Numbered from the stretch's first letter, positions 20,376 to 28,981 are shown. The stretch is 64,000 nt of DNA from Saprospiraceae bacterium (GCA_016717105.1 JADKGF010000002.1:1-64000), one strand, 5' to 3'. Numbers and translations: made by a program. Notes: generated from the sequence alone by a model not told the origin.

Positions 20376-20411
20376 AGCCCTTCTGCATGTCTGACGCAGA
20401 AGGGCTTTTTA
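20376..20411 (+). terminator. Strong intrinsic terminator
   Basis: AGCCCTTCTGC (20376-20386) and GCAGAAGGGCT (20396-20406) form a perfect 11-base stem with a 9-base loop, followed by a T-tract. It ends the giant T9SS gene and separates it from ruvX. Confidence 0.93.
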
Positions 20412-20439
20412 TTTATGATAAAATATCTTTTGAAAATTG

Positions 20440-20447
20440 TAATTTTG
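20440..20447 (+). promoter_or_regulatory. Putative ruvX -7 box next to the start codon
   Basis: TAATTTTG fits TAnnTTTG. Only 7 bases separate it from the ruvX ATG at 20455, so transcription would begin at or very near the start codon. No convincing -33 element is seen at normal spacing. Confidence 0.4.
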
Positions 20448-20454
20448 CACCCGA

Positions 20455-20865
20455 ATGGCAAGAATAGTATGTATTGATTATGGTATCAAAAGATGTGGTA
20501 TAGCCGCTACTGATCCTTTCCAGATTATAGTTTCGGCAGTAGATACTATTGAGACTGCTAAGTTGATGGATTTTTTGGACAACTATTTAGCAAATGAAAG
20601 TGTTGAAAAATTGGTAGTAGGACTTCCAGTTCATAAGGATGGGAATTTTACAGGACTAAAGACCAATATTGATGATTTTGTGCAGAAGTTTAAAACTAAA
20701 TTTGCACATATTCCAGTAGATTTTGCCGATGAGCAGTTTTCATCAGTTCATGCCAAAAAAATCATATTGGATATTGGCATCAAAAAAGAAAAAAGAAAAG
20801 ATAAAGCATTGATAGATAAAATCAGTGCTGTGATTATTTTACAACGATATTTAAAGCATATTTAA
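20455..20865 (+). CDS. ruvX: Putative pre-16S rRNA nuclease / Holliday junction resolvase YqgF (RuvX)
   Basis: 136 residues with an RNase-H-like fold, the normal size of the family. The first catalytic Asp lies in ARIVCIDYGIKRCGIA, the conserved strand KLVVGLPV follows, then DEQFSSVHAKK and the final Asp region KALIDKISAVIILQRYL. Family members mature the 5' end of 16S rRNA in E. coli, and a resolvase role was proposed earlier. def starts 7 bases past the stop, so the two are probably one transcript. Confidence 0.93.
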   Translation: MARIVCIDYGIKRCGIAATDPFQIIVSAVDTIETAKLMDFLDNYLANESVEKLVVGLPVHKDGNFTGLKTNIDDFVQKFKTKFAHIPVDFADEQFSSVHAKKIILDIGIKKEKRKDKALIDKISAVIILQRYLKHI

Positions 20866-20872
20866 TTGTTTT

Positions 20873-21430
20873 ATGATTTTACCAGTTTATGCAATAGGCC
20901 AGCCAGTATTGAAAAAAAAGGCAGCAATTATCTCTCCTGATTTCGAAGGGCTAAAAGAGTTGATAGCAGACATGTGGGAGACGATGTATTCGGCACATGG
21001 TGTAGGTATCGCGGCACCTCAGATAGGACAGTCGATCAGGTTATTTGTTATAGATTCTATACAAATAATGGAAGATGATAAAAAAAATGAAGGAATAAAA
21101 AAGGTATTCATAAATGCCCAGATCATCGAAGAAACTGGTGATCTGTGGTCATATGAAGAAGGCTGTCTGAGTATTCCCGAAATCAGAGGTGATGTAGAGC
21201 GCACTCAAAAAGTTAGGATCCAATACCAAGACGAAAACTTTAAAAAACACGATGAAGTGTATGAAGGTATCAATGCCAGAGTTATTCAGCACGAATATGA
21301 TCATATAGAAGGTATCCTTTTCACTGAAAAACTGAAGCCACTCAAGAAAAAACTCATTCAACGCAAACTCAATGATGTGAAATCTGGCAAAATCAAGGCA
21401 GATTATAAGATAAAGTATGTGAGAATTTGA
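20873..21430 (+). CDS. def: Peptide deformylase
   Basis: 185 residues. It removes the formyl group from nascent N-terminal Met. All three metal/catalytic motifs are intact: GVGIAAPQIG (residues 43-52), EEGCLSIPE (metal Cys98) and QHEYDHIEG (His140, Glu141, His144). The start MILPVYAIGQPVLKKKA is typical for Bacteroidota deformylases. It lies 7 bases after ruvX, and the following gene is convergent. Confidence 0.96.
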   Translation: MILPVYAIGQPVLKKKAAIISPDFEGLKELIADMWETMYSAHGVGIAAPQIGQSIRLFVIDSIQIMEDDKKNEGIKKVFINAQIIEETGDLWSYEEGCLSIPEIRGDVERTQKVRIQYQDENFKKHDEVYEGINARVIQHEYDHIEGILFTEKLKPLKKKLIQRKLNDVKSGKIKADYKIKYVRI

Positions 21431-21450
21431 TAGGTTAGTTTTTTAAAAGC

Positions 21451-22083
21451 TTATTTTCTGCCAAAATCCGCCGGTATTTCGCCCCATACTTCTGTTTCCC
21501 ATTTTATGATCTTGTTTTTGTAGTCATTGCCACGAAGCCAGTTTTCTGCTCGGCTGATCAAATCATGGATTACGGCATTTTTTTTCGTTAGACCAAGCGT
21601 AGTTTTTGCTTTCTTATTTTTGACCCAGCTCATAGCAGTTTTGGAATCTGTATATATTGCGGTGTGTGTATTATTATTCTTGTGTAATAAAGCTAGCGCA
21701 TGCACTAAGGCCAAAAATTCTCCAACATTATTGGTACCATCTTTAAAAGGACCTTGATGAAAAATCAATTTTTTTGTATTGGTCTCGACACATTGATATT
21801 CCATATCTCCAGGATTGCCACTACAAGCAGCATCCACACATATGCTATCGGATAATATGGTAGATGCACTTGGTTTAACTTTCGGCTTATCTTCCGGAGA
21901 AGATTTTTTTATAAATTGGGTGTAATTTCTAGCAAATGCAAATTCTGCTTCAACTCTTGAATCAAAAGATTTGAATTTCGGTGAGTGAAATCCTGCGATT
22001 TGTACCTGACATTCTTCCCAAGAAGTATATATGCCTGGTACTTTTCCTTCCCAGATTACATAATATTTTTGTTTCTTTGCCAT
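21451..22083 (-). CDS. rnhA: Ribonuclease H1 with N-terminal hybrid-binding (viroplasmin-like) domain
   Basis: About 210 residues from the preferred ATG at 22083 (MAKKQKYYVIWEGK); a start at 22107 would add 8 residues. The N-terminal hybrid-binding domain reads YYVIWEGKVPGIYTSWEECQ. A linker rich in Lys/Ser/Pro leads to the RNase H domain with catalytic acidic residues in CVDAACSGNPG, NVGEFLALVHA, IYTDSKTAMSW and EIPADFGRK. It degrades RNA in RNA-DNA hybrids. It is divergent from tatD, with only 29 bases between the start codons. Confidence 0.93.
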   Translation of the reverse strand: MAKKQKYYVIWEGKVPGIYTSWEECQVQIAGFHSPKFKSFDSRVEAEFAFARNYTQFIKKSSPEDKPKVKPSASTILSDSICVDAACSGNPGDMEYQCVETNTKKLIFHQGPFKDGTNNVGEFLALVHALALLHKNNNTHTAIYTDSKTAMSWVKNKKAKTTLGLTKKNAVIHDLISRAENWLRGNDYKNKIIKWETEVWGEIPADFGRK

Positions 22084-22104
22084 GAATTTATTTACAAAAA
22101 ACAG

Positions 22105-22112
22105 CAAATTTA
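22105..22112 (-). promoter_or_regulatory. Putative -7 box for rnhA
   Basis: On the minus strand TAAATTTG fits TAnnTTTG, 21 bases upstream of the rnhA ATG at 22083. It abuts the start codon of the divergent tatD gene. This supports the MAKKQ start. Confidence 0.45.
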
Positions 22113-22883
22113 ATGTTTACTGATACACACGCTCATATTTATAGCGAAGAATTTATAGAAGACCTGAATCAAATGATCGAGCGAGCTCATGCTGAAGGAA
22201 TAACAAATATCTACATGCCCAATATTGACAGCACATCAATTGAGCGAATGCTTACTATTAGCAATGATCATGCTAGTTGTCACGCAATGATTGGACTTCA
22301 TCCATGTTATGTAAAAGAAAATTACAAAACCGAACTCAAAATCATGGAACAAAACCTTGATGCGCATTCCTTTTGTGCGGTAGGCGAAATCGGGATTGAT
22401 TTATATTGGGATACAACATTTGTGGAGGAACAAAAAAAGGCATTTGGCTATCAGATAGCCATGTCATTGGAAGCAGGATTACCGATAGTGATTCACTCAC
22501 GTGATTCGCTAGATCTTACAATTCAGGCAGTAAAAGACATGCAAAATGGTAAGTTGTCAGGTATTTTTCATTGTTTTAATGGTACTTCCGAACAAGCCCA
22601 AAAAATTATTGATTTAGGTTTTTATCTAGGAATAGGTGGCGTGATAACCTATAAAAATGCTGGTGTTGATAAAATCGTAGCAGATTTACCATTATCTTCG
22701 ATGGTTTTGGAAACAGATGCACCATATTTGACGCCTGTGCCACATCGTGGTAAGCGCAATGAATGTGCTTATATCAAAATTATTGCCCAAAAACTGGCAG
22801 AAATAAAGATGTGTCCGATTGAAGAAATAGCATCCGCCACGACATTTAATGCAAAAAATATTTTTGGGTCACACCAAATATGA
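22113..22883 (+). CDS. tatD: TatD-family metal-dependent hydrolase (DNase)
   Basis: 256 residues, an amidohydrolase-type TIM barrel. Metal-binding motifs are in order: TDTHAHIYSEEF (HxH), VGEIGIDLYWD (Glu), LPIVIHSRDS (His), GIFHCFNGT (His) and LETDAPYLTPVPHRGKRNE (Asp). Family members are Mg-dependent 3'-5' exonucleases on DNA/RNA. No operon partner lies downstream; a gap of about 195 bases leads to the tRNA gene. Confidence 0.93.
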   Translation: MFTDTHAHIYSEEFIEDLNQMIERAHAEGITNIYMPNIDSTSIERMLTISNDHASCHAMIGLHPCYVKENYKTELKIMEQNLDAHSFCAVGEIGIDLYWDTTFVEEQKKAFGYQIAMSLEAGLPIVIHSRDSLDLTIQAVKDMQNGKLSGIFHCFNGTSEQAQKIIDLGFYLGIGGVITYKNAGVDKIVADLPLSSMVLETDAPYLTPVPHRGKRNECAYIKIIAQKLAEIKMCPIEEIASATTFNAKNIFGSHQI

Positions 22884-23077
22884 AAAGAAATTAATCTTAA
22901 ACTATGAATTAAATCCTGAAATATTTTATTTGAAGGTTTTTAATGATGTAAAGTATATTATAATAAATTTTAATTTTAGTTCAAAATATTGATAATGTAT
23001 GTATTGTATATAATCAAAATAATAATAAGAAAAATATATTTTGATATTAGAACTAATTTTTCAACATTTGCAGCGTT

Positions 23078-23165
23078 GGAGAGTTGTCCGAGTGGTTTAA
23101 GGAGCACGCCTGGAAAGTGTGTATACCTCTAAAGGGTATCGAGGGTTCGAATCCCTCACTCTCCG
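23078..23165 (+). tRNA. tRNA-Ser(GGA)
   Basis: The acceptor arm GGAGAGT pairs with ACTCTCC at 23158-23164. The anticodon stem CACGC/GTGTG encloses the loop CTGGAAA with anticodon GGA. A long variable arm (TACC...GGTA) and the T-arm GAGGGTTCGAATCCCTC are present. The class II shape with a long variable arm agrees with a serine tRNA. The sequence continues G-CA; a full CCA is not encoded. Confidence 0.97.
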
Positions 23166-23269
23166 CAATTTTTTTTTCAAAGAATTTAAGTAATTTTAAA
23201 TAAATTCATATTTTTAACCTTTATTTTGTAGTAAACCTTATATTTTCTAAAAACGTAAATTAACAAATC

Positions 23270-24088
23270 ATGCGAAAACTTTTATTTTTAATAGGGGTAT
23301 TTATGGTTGCCTCTTATTTTGGTGCCTTTGAAATACTAGCACAGGCTGCTGATTCCACTGGAGCTGTACTTGATTCTGCTGCTGCTGCGGCACCTGCAGC
23401 TGCCGAAGCTGTTGCTGAAACAACAGATGCTGCAGTTGCGGCTACAGAAGACGTTGGTGCATTTCAGGTTTTGAAAGAAAAATTTATCGAAGGTGACTGG
23501 ATTTGGATGACACCGGTTTTGGCTTGTATGATTTTTGGTCTTGCATTTTGCATAGAAAGAATCATCACATTAAATATCGCATCAGCTAATACAGATGTAT
23601 TGATGTCTAATATTGATAGCAAATTGGCTTCTGGTGATTTGGAAGGTGCAAAAGAAATAGCAAAAGCAACACCTGGTCCAGCTGCAAGTGTTATTTATGA
23701 AGGATTAAGAAATGTAGGTGGTGGAGCAGAAGGTGTAGAAAAAGCAATAGTATCTTATGGATCTGTCCAAATGTCTTTATTAGAGAAAGGATTAATCTGG
23801 ATATCTCTATTTATTGCATTGGCACCGATGTTGGGATTCTTAGGAACGGTTGTAGGTATGATTCAAGCCTTTGACAAGATTCAAGCAGCTGGTGATATCT
23901 CTCCTACAGTTGTAGCAGGTGGTATTAAGGTAGCCCTTTTGACTACTGTATTTGGTCTTATTGTTGCTATTATCCTTCAGATTTTTTACAATTATATTGT
24001 TTCAAAAATTGATGCGATCACTACCAAGATGGAAGAATCATCTATCGCTTTGGTGGAGACAATGCTTAAGAATAAGTCTTTTAAATAA
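23270..24088 (+). CDS. exbB: ExbB/TolQ/MotA-family proton channel subunit
   Basis: 272 residues. An N-terminal hydrophobic signal or membrane segment is followed by an Ala-rich periplasmic stretch (ADSTGAVLDSAAAAAPAAAE, about residues 26-65). Three core helices follow: WMTPVLACMIFGLAFCIERI, ISLFIALAPMLGFLGTVVGM and GIKVALLTTVFGLIVAIILQ, with the conserved Pro/Gly-rich LGFLGTVVGMI block. It uses the proton-motive force with ExbD to energise TonB-dependent outer-membrane transport. It is first in an operon of four: this gene, a membrane protein, and two ExbD paralogues ending at a strong terminator. Confidence 0.93.
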   Translation: MRKLLFLIGVFMVASYFGAFEILAQAADSTGAVLDSAAAAAPAAAEAVAETTDAAVAATEDVGAFQVLKEKFIEGDWIWMTPVLACMIFGLAFCIERIITLNIASANTDVLMSNIDSKLASGDLEGAKEIAKATPGPAASVIYEGLRNVGGGAEGVEKAIVSYGSVQMSLLEKGLIWISLFIALAPMLGFLGTVVGMIQAFDKIQAAGDISPTVVAGGIKVALLTTVFGLIVAIILQIFYNYIVSKIDAITTKMEESSIALVETMLKNKSFK

Positions 24089-24110
24089 TTATTTTTAAAA
24101 TCTTATAAAA

Positions 24111-24608
24111 ATGATTAAGTTATATAATTATTTAGTAAAAAACGGGGATGCAGTAGCTGTGGGTGTCAGTGCTATTCTCTTTGTAATATTTGCCTTAGGT
24201 ATTTATGTTGGAACATCATCTGGTGGGTACAGTCTAAATGAGCTTATAGATAGAGAGGATAAATCGGATATCAATTGTTTTAATCCAGGTTTATGGATGA
24301 TGATCATAATGACCTTACTTGCTATTTTACTAATGGTGTTTGGTGTATTTTTTGATTTATTCAAAAACTTTAAAAGTGGTTCAAAATCAATTTTTGGGTT
24401 TTTGGCAATAGTAATAGCATTTATTGTATTATATTTTACCTCGTCACATGACTCTGGAGGTAGATTTGGAGCCTATTGGAGTCCTGAATTTGGTATCACC
24501 GAAGGTTTGAGCAAATTTATATCAGCTGGCTTATACTCATTGATGGGACTGACTTTAGTATCATTTCTATTGATTCTGTTTTATGAAGTAAAAGGTTTTT
24601 TTAGATAA
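24111..24608 (+). CDS. Membrane protein of the ExbB/ExbD operon, unknown function
   Basis: 165 residues with four hydrophobic segments (about residues 17-35, 63-85, 95-112 and 141-160) separated by short polar loops, one of which reads SGGYSLNELIDREDKSDINC. No known catalytic motif. It lies 22 bases after exbB and 17 bases before the first exbD, so it is part of the operon. Similar membrane proteins occupy this position in other Bacteroidota, which suggests an accessory role in the energy-transduction complex (inference). Confidence 0.8.
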   Translation: MIKLYNYLVKNGDAVAVGVSAILFVIFALGIYVGTSSGGYSLNELIDREDKSDINCFNPGLWMMIIMTLLAILLMVFGVFFDLFKNFKSGSKSIFGFLAIVIAFIVLYFTSSHDSGGRFGAYWSPEFGITEGLSKFISAGLYSLMGLTLVSFLLILFYEVKGFFR

Positions 24609-24625
24609 TTAATTAATTATTAAAA

Positions 24626-25171
24626 ATGGCAAAGAAAAACAGAATGGCTAATGAGATCAATGCAGGATCAATGGCAGATATTGCATTTTTGCTTTTAATA
24701 TTTTTTCTCGTTACAACCACCATCGCAGAAGACAAAGGGGTACTTGTAAAGCTGCCTCAATGGTCTGAAGAACCACCACCAGAACTAAAGTTAAATACTA
24801 GAAATGTGTATTCGGTGTTGGTAAATGCACAAAATCAGCTTCTTGTTAGAGGCGATGTTATGGATATAAAGGATCTTAAGAATAATGCAAAGATATTTAT
24901 TGCCAATCCTCAAAAATTGGAAAATATGGCTGAATCACCAAAGAATGCCATAATTTCCATAAAAAATGACAGAGGTACTAAATATCAGACATATCTTGAA
25001 GTGTACAACGAGTTGAAGTCGGCATATAACGAGCTTTGGGAAGAAGCCGCGATGGTTAAATTCGGCAAGAATCTAGATCAGTTGAGCAATGCACAGCAAC
25101 AGGAGATCAGAAATGAAATTCCTTTGGTGCTGTCTGAGGCAGAACCAACGAAATTTGGAGAAGAGAAATAG
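24626..25171 (+). CDS. exbD: ExbD/TolR-family biopolymer transport protein (first copy)
   Basis: 181 residues. A short cytoplasmic start (MAKKNRMANEINAGSMADIA) leads into one membrane helix FLLLIFFLVTTTIAE, which contains the conserved Asp in SMADIAFLLLIFF that carries protons. The periplasmic domain follows (VYSVLVNAQNQLLVRGD). It works with ExbB. The C-terminal part is longer than in the second copy and ends with the acidic stretch LVLSEAEPTKFGEEK. The two copies differ clearly, so they are paralogues with separate roles rather than a recent duplication. Confidence 0.93.
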   Translation: MAKKNRMANEINAGSMADIAFLLLIFFLVTTTIAEDKGVLVKLPQWSEEPPPELKLNTRNVYSVLVNAQNQLLVRGDVMDIKDLKNNAKIFIANPQKLENMAESPKNAIISIKNDRGTKYQTYLEVYNELKSAYNELWEEAAMVKFGKNLDQLSNAQQQEIRNEIPLVLSEAEPTKFGEEK

Positions 25172-25204
25172 ATGATTATTTGACAATTTAAATAATTTAG
25201 CATT

Positions 25205-25678
25205 ATGTCAAAGTTTAAGAAAAAGCAAGGCAATACCACACCAGGTATATCTACAGCATCTTTGCCAGATATAGTTTTCATGTTGTTGTTTTTCTTCATG
25301 GTTGTTACTAAAATGAGGGATACCGAACTAATGGTAAAAGTCAATACGCCTCAAGCATCAGAACTGACCAAGTTGGAGAAAAAGACTCTTGTAAATTTTA
25401 TTTTTATTGGAAGACCAACCGACAAGTTCAAAGCAAAATTTGGAACCAAACCACAAATTCAGTTAGGTGACAAATATGCATCGGTTGATGATATTCCTTT
25501 ATTTTTGGCAAAACACAAAGCTAGTGTTCCTGAAGGACAACGTCAGAGTATTATCTCGTCACTGAAGATAGATAATGATGTAACTATGGGTATAGTAGGA
25601 GATTTGAAGACATCTCTTAGGAAAGCAGGACAATTGAAAATCAATTATTCTGCAAAAAAGAGAGAACGAACCAAGTAA
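25205..25678 (+). CDS. exbD: ExbD/TolR-family biopolymer transport protein (second copy)
   Basis: 157 residues. The start MSKFKKKQGNTTPGISTAS precedes the conserved Asp motif LPDIVFMLLFFFMVVTKMRD in the single membrane helix, followed by a periplasmic ExbD domain (LVNFIFIGRPTD, DDIPLFLAKHK). It is the last gene of the exbB-mem-exbD-exbD operon. No tonB gene follows; the partner must be elsewhere. Confidence 0.92.
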   Translation: MSKFKKKQGNTTPGISTASLPDIVFMLLFFFMVVTKMRDTELMVKVNTPQASELTKLEKKTLVNFIFIGRPTDKFKAKFGTKPQIQLGDKYASVDDIPLFLAKHKASVPEGQRQSIISSLKIDNDVTMGIVGDLKTSLRKAGQLKINYSAKKRERTK

Positions 25679-25702
25679 AAGTTTACGCGTTTAGTAATAT
25701 GA

Positions 25703-25738
25703 AGGGCTGTATTGGTAGTAATACAGCCCTTTGTTTTT
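25703..25738 (+). terminator. Intrinsic terminator after the exb operon
   Basis: AGGGCTGTAT (25703-25712) and ATACAGCCCT (25721-25730) form a perfect 10-base stem with an 8-base loop, followed by a T-rich tract. Confidence 0.93.
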
Positions 25739-25816
25739 TTGTAGTGGTTTGATATTTTTCTATCTGATATTTTAGTGAGATTGTCGGATTTTATATAAAA
25801 GACAAGCAAATAAAAT

Positions 25817-25824
25817 TATCTTTG
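25817..25824 (+). promoter_or_regulatory. Putative -7 box of the ABC transporter operon
   Basis: TATCTTTG fits TAnnTTTG. It ends 4 bases before the ATG at 25829 and 22 bases before the second in-frame ATG at 25847. If the box is real, either the mRNA is leaderless or translation begins at 25847. Confidence 0.45.
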
Positions 25825-25828
25825 TCTT

Positions 25829-26752
25829 ATGAATAATGAAAAACCAATGAATGTATTATCACTGCAAAATGTAGTCAAAACATACGCAAATCATCGTGCG
25901 GTAAATGATGTCAGTTTTGATGTAAAAAAGGGGACTATTTTTGGTCTTTTGGGCCCGAATGGAGCTGGAAAGACATCATTAATAAGAATTATTACAACAA
26001 TCACAGCTGCGGATAGTGGTCAGGTGTATCTAAATGGGCAGCCACTAAATCGACTTCATCCCAACGATATCGGGTATATGCCAGAAGAACGCGGCTTATA
26101 CAAAAAGATGAAAGTAGGCGAGCAATTATTGTATCTCGCCCAACTAAAGGGGCTAAGCAGTAAAGATGCAAAAGTCAAGCTAAGACATTGGTTAGAGAAA
26201 TTTGAAATTTTGAACTGGTGGGACAAAAAAATAAGTGATCTATCGAAAGGTATGAGCCAAAAAGTGCAATTTATCGCCACAGTCGTCCATGACCCAAGTC
26301 TTATAATCCTAGACGAACCGTTTTCAGGATTAGATCCGATTAATGCCAATTTGATCAAAGATGAAATTTTTCAACTAAAAGAGAAAGGGGCAAGTATCTT
26401 ATTCTCAACCCATAGGATGGAACAAGTAGAGGAGATTTGCGAAGATATTGTCCTTATTAACCATGGTAAAATCTTGCTTTATGGTGGTGTAGCAAATATC
26501 AAAAATGAATTTAAGGAACATAAGTTTAGTGTGAAATATGAAGGATCGCTGCCTGAGTCACTCAATTTTGGTGGATACGAAATAGTCAGTAACCATGCTA
26601 ATGAATTGATTTTCAAAGGTCAAAGTGGACAAACTTCAATTCAATTACTAAAAAATTTATTGGATTCAAATGTTAACATTATGAGTTTTAATGAAATTCT
26701 ACCTTCTCTAAACGAAATATTTATCAAAAAAGTAGAAACAAGCAATGAATAA
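25829..26752 (+). CDS. ABC transporter ATP-binding protein (NatA-like)
   Basis: 307 residues. Walker A GPNGAGKTS (about residues 43-51), signature LSKGMSQK, Walker B LIILDEPFSGLDP and the switch His in STHRMEQ are all intact, so it is an active ATPase subunit. The C-terminal extension after residue 225 is typical of Na+/multidrug-export ATPases (DUF4162-like). It overlaps the permease gene by 8 bases, which indicates translational coupling. The start may be ATG 25847 (MNVLSLQNVV) given the position of the -7 box. The substrate is unknown. Confidence 0.92.
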   Translation: MNNEKPMNVLSLQNVVKTYANHRAVNDVSFDVKKGTIFGLLGPNGAGKTSLIRIITTITAADSGQVYLNGQPLNRLHPNDIGYMPEERGLYKKMKVGEQLLYLAQLKGLSSKDAKVKLRHWLEKFEILNWWDKKISDLSKGMSQKVQFIATVVHDPSLIILDEPFSGLDPINANLIKDEIFQLKEKGASILFSTHRMEQVEEICEDIVLINHGKILLYGGVANIKNEFKEHKFSVKYEGSLPESLNFGGYEIVSNHANELIFKGQSGQTSIQLLKNLLDSNVNIMSFNEILPSLNEIFIKKVETSNE

Positions 26753-28058
26753 AATATGGTTAGTCACTCAAAGAGAATATCTCACCAGAGTAACAAATAA
26801 GACTTTTATACTGACAACACTTTTGGCTCCATTAGGTATATTGGTATTTATGGCAGCAGTCGTCTTGGTCATGAGTACCGGATCTGACAAAGCTAAGATT
26901 ATCAATGTATATGATCCTTCTGGCCTTTTGCAAAATGAATTTAAATCTAGAGATAATCTAACCTTCAAGTTCAGCAATGAGTCAATGGATGCCCAAAAAG
27001 TTTTGTACAAAGAAAAGAAAATCAACGGCATCCTCGAATTACCACCATTGACTGATTCATTGGCAAAATCATATGTGTACAAATATCATTCTGATGATCA
27101 GCTGGCTATGGATGAGAATTTTGCTATAGAATCAGCGATTGGGAAGAAAATCAGAGATTTCAAACTCAAAAAACTCAATATTGATGCCAAAACGTTAGAA
27201 AACCTAGACACTGATGTACAAGCAGAACCTGTCACTATTCTTGAAGATAAAAAAATAAGCTCTATTACTACCATTGTGAGTTCTGCATTAGGTGGAATCG
27301 TAGGTTATGCTATGTTTTTTATAATCTTATTTTATGGTATGCAAGTGATGCGATCTGTGATGGAAGAGAAGATAAATCGAATTATAGAGGTTTTGATTTC
27401 GTCATTAAAGCCATTCGAACTCATGATGGGAAAGGTTTTGGGTGTGGGACTTGTAGGGCTTACCCAGATCGGCATTTGGTTGATTCTCATGCCAATAATT
27501 TATTTTATAGGAGCAGCATTATTTGGTATTAATACCGAAGCTATGCCCAATCCTGTCAATGACATGAATCCAGAAGTCGCGCTGACATTTCAGAGTAAAG
27601 CAAGTCAAATATTTCTAGAATTACGATCTATGAACTGGTGGTTTATTTTACCATTGACATTATTTTACTTTTTGGCAGGATATTTTGCTTATTCTGCTTT
27701 ATTTGCAGCTATAGGATCAGCTGTCGGTGAGGATATAAATGATGCCAATTCACTGACGTTTCCTATCATGATGCCATTGATATTCTCAATTTATATAGGT
27801 TTTAGTGCTGTGAATGCTCCTGATAGTAGCCTTGCCGTATGGTCCAGTATGATTCCATTACTTTCATCTATTGTGATGCCAGTAAGATTGCCATTTGATC
27901 CGCCATGGTGGCAAATAGGTATTTCTGTTGTTTCGCTCATTATTTTTACTATATTTTTGGTATGGCTTGCTGCTAGAATATACCGTGTAGGTATCTTGAT
28001 GTACGGCAAAAAAGCCACATTCAAAGAACTGAGCAAGTGGATTTTTTATAAAGATTAG
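26745..28058 (+). CDS. ABC transporter permease (NatB / ABC-2 type)
   Basis: 437 residues. One N-terminal helix (about 21-42) leads to a large extracytoplasmic domain (45-175). Then come about five to six helices, including GIVGYAMFFIILFYGMQVM and VGLTQIGIWLILMPIIYFIG. The conserved cytoplasmic EEKINRIIEVLISS block after the second helix is the ABC-2/NatB hallmark. It pairs with the upstream ATPase, forming an exporter of Na+, an antibiotic or another small molecule; which one is not shown by sequence. Confidence 0.9.
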   Translation: MNKIWLVTQREYLTRVTNKTFILTTLLAPLGILVFMAAVVLVMSTGSDKAKIINVYDPSGLLQNEFKSRDNLTFKFSNESMDAQKVLYKEKKINGILELPPLTDSLAKSYVYKYHSDDQLAMDENFAIESAIGKKIRDFKLKKLNIDAKTLENLDTDVQAEPVTILEDKKISSITTIVSSALGGIVGYAMFFIILFYGMQVMRSVMEEKINRIIEVLISSLKPFELMMGKVLGVGLVGLTQIGIWLILMPIIYFIGAALFGINTEAMPNPVNDMNPEVALTFQSKASQIFLELRSMNWWFILPLTLFYFLAGYFAYSALFAAIGSAVGEDINDANSLTFPIMMPLIFSIYIGFSAVNAPDSSLAVWSSMIPLLSSIVMPVRLPFDPPWWQIGISVVSLIIFTIFLVWLAARIYRVGILMYGKKATFKELSKWIFYKD

Positions 28059-28084
28059 GATTTGAATTTCATAAATAATGAAGA

Positions 28085-28750
28085 ATGATTAGAATATATT
28101 TGTTGTTATTGGTAATGATGACCATGATAAGTGCAGATAAAAAGCCCATTAAAATCATATTTTTTGGTGACTCCATCACTGAAATGGGAGTACATCAAAA
28201 TGGATATATAGATCTAATGCAGAAGCGCCTTGATACCGAAAAGAAAGCTGATGATTATCAAATAATTGGATCAGGTAAAGGAGGAAATAAGGTGTATGAT
28301 TTATTTTTTAGATTGGAAAAGGATGTTTTATCTCAAAATCCAGACGTAGTGGTTATATGGATTGGTGTCAATGATGTATGGCACAAAAGTACATTCGGTA
28401 CAGGAACAGATTTTGACAAATTTGTGGTATTTTATAGTGAAATCATCAAAAAATGTAGTGATAAAGGTATCAAAGTGGTTTGTTGTACGCCAGCTTGCAT
28501 TGGCGAAAAAACTGACAATTCTAACCCACAAGATGGCGACTTGAATGAAATTTCTAAAATTATTAGAAAAACAGCCTTTGATAATAATGCCAAGGTAATT
28601 GACTTCCGAAAAGCATTCTTGGAATACAATCTAAATCATAATAAAACCAATAGCGACAAAGGCACGCTTACCAATGACCGCGTCCACCTCAACGATTTAG
28701 GTAACACAATGGTCGCTGATATGATGTGGGAAAATCTCATTGTGCACTAA
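28085..28750 (+). CDS. SGNH/GDSL-family hydrolase, probably exported
   Basis: 221 residues. A short hydrophobic start (MIRIYLLLLVMMTMISADK) suggests export. The SGNH blocks are IIFFGDSITEMG (nucleophile Ser), a Gly in GSGKGGNKVYDL, IGVNDVW (Asn) and the C-terminal DRVHLNDLG (Asp and His). Family members are esterases, lipases or carbohydrate deacetylases. It lies 26 bases after the ABC permease on the same strand and may be co-transcribed with it. Confidence 0.9.
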   Translation: MIRIYLLLLVMMTMISADKKPIKIIFFGDSITEMGVHQNGYIDLMQKRLDTEKKADDYQIIGSGKGGNKVYDLFFRLEKDVLSQNPDVVVIWIGVNDVWHKSTFGTGTDFDKFVVFYSEIIKKCSDKGIKVVCCTPACIGEKTDNSNPQDGDLNEISKIIRKTAFDNNAKVIDFRKAFLEYNLNHNKTNSDKGTLTNDRVHLNDLGNTMVADMMWENLIVH

Positions 28751-28800
28751 TCGAAAATACGGGCCACTATAATCAATTATCTATACATTTTACCATAAAA

Positions 28801-28965
28801 TCAATAGAAGTATGTGGATAGATAATCCATTAATGAAACTCTTCTCATCCAGGCCCAAATCACCATGAATATCAGAAAAAACCAGATGGAAATACGAAAT
28901 TTTTTATAAAAAGCTCGAATAATATCTTGTCTGGTGCGATATCTTTTTATCCTTCGATAGGCCAT
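28801..28965 (-). CDS. 54-residue basic single-pass membrane protein
   Basis: A short ORF from ATG at 28963-28965 to TGA at 28801-28803. The N-terminal half is very basic (MAYRRIKRYRTRQDIIRAF), then KKFRIS precedes one hydrophobic helix IWFFLIFMVIWAWM, followed by RRVSLMDYLSTYFY. The positive-inside rule puts the N-terminus in the cytoplasm. It starts 16 bases after the stop of the DUF3127 gene on the same strand, so it is probably read from the same transcript. No family is recognised. It fills what would otherwise be an empty 230-base gap. Confidence 0.6.
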   Translation of the reverse strand: MAYRRIKRYRTRQDIIRAFYKKFRISIWFFLIFMVIWAWMRRVSLMDYLSTYFY

Positions 28966-28981
28966 ATGTTATGAATGGATA

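Noticed and set aside
21527..21757. Plus-strand frame of 76 codons opposite rnhA
   Set aside because: It is antisense to the conserved RNase H domain and has no upstream promoter or homology features.
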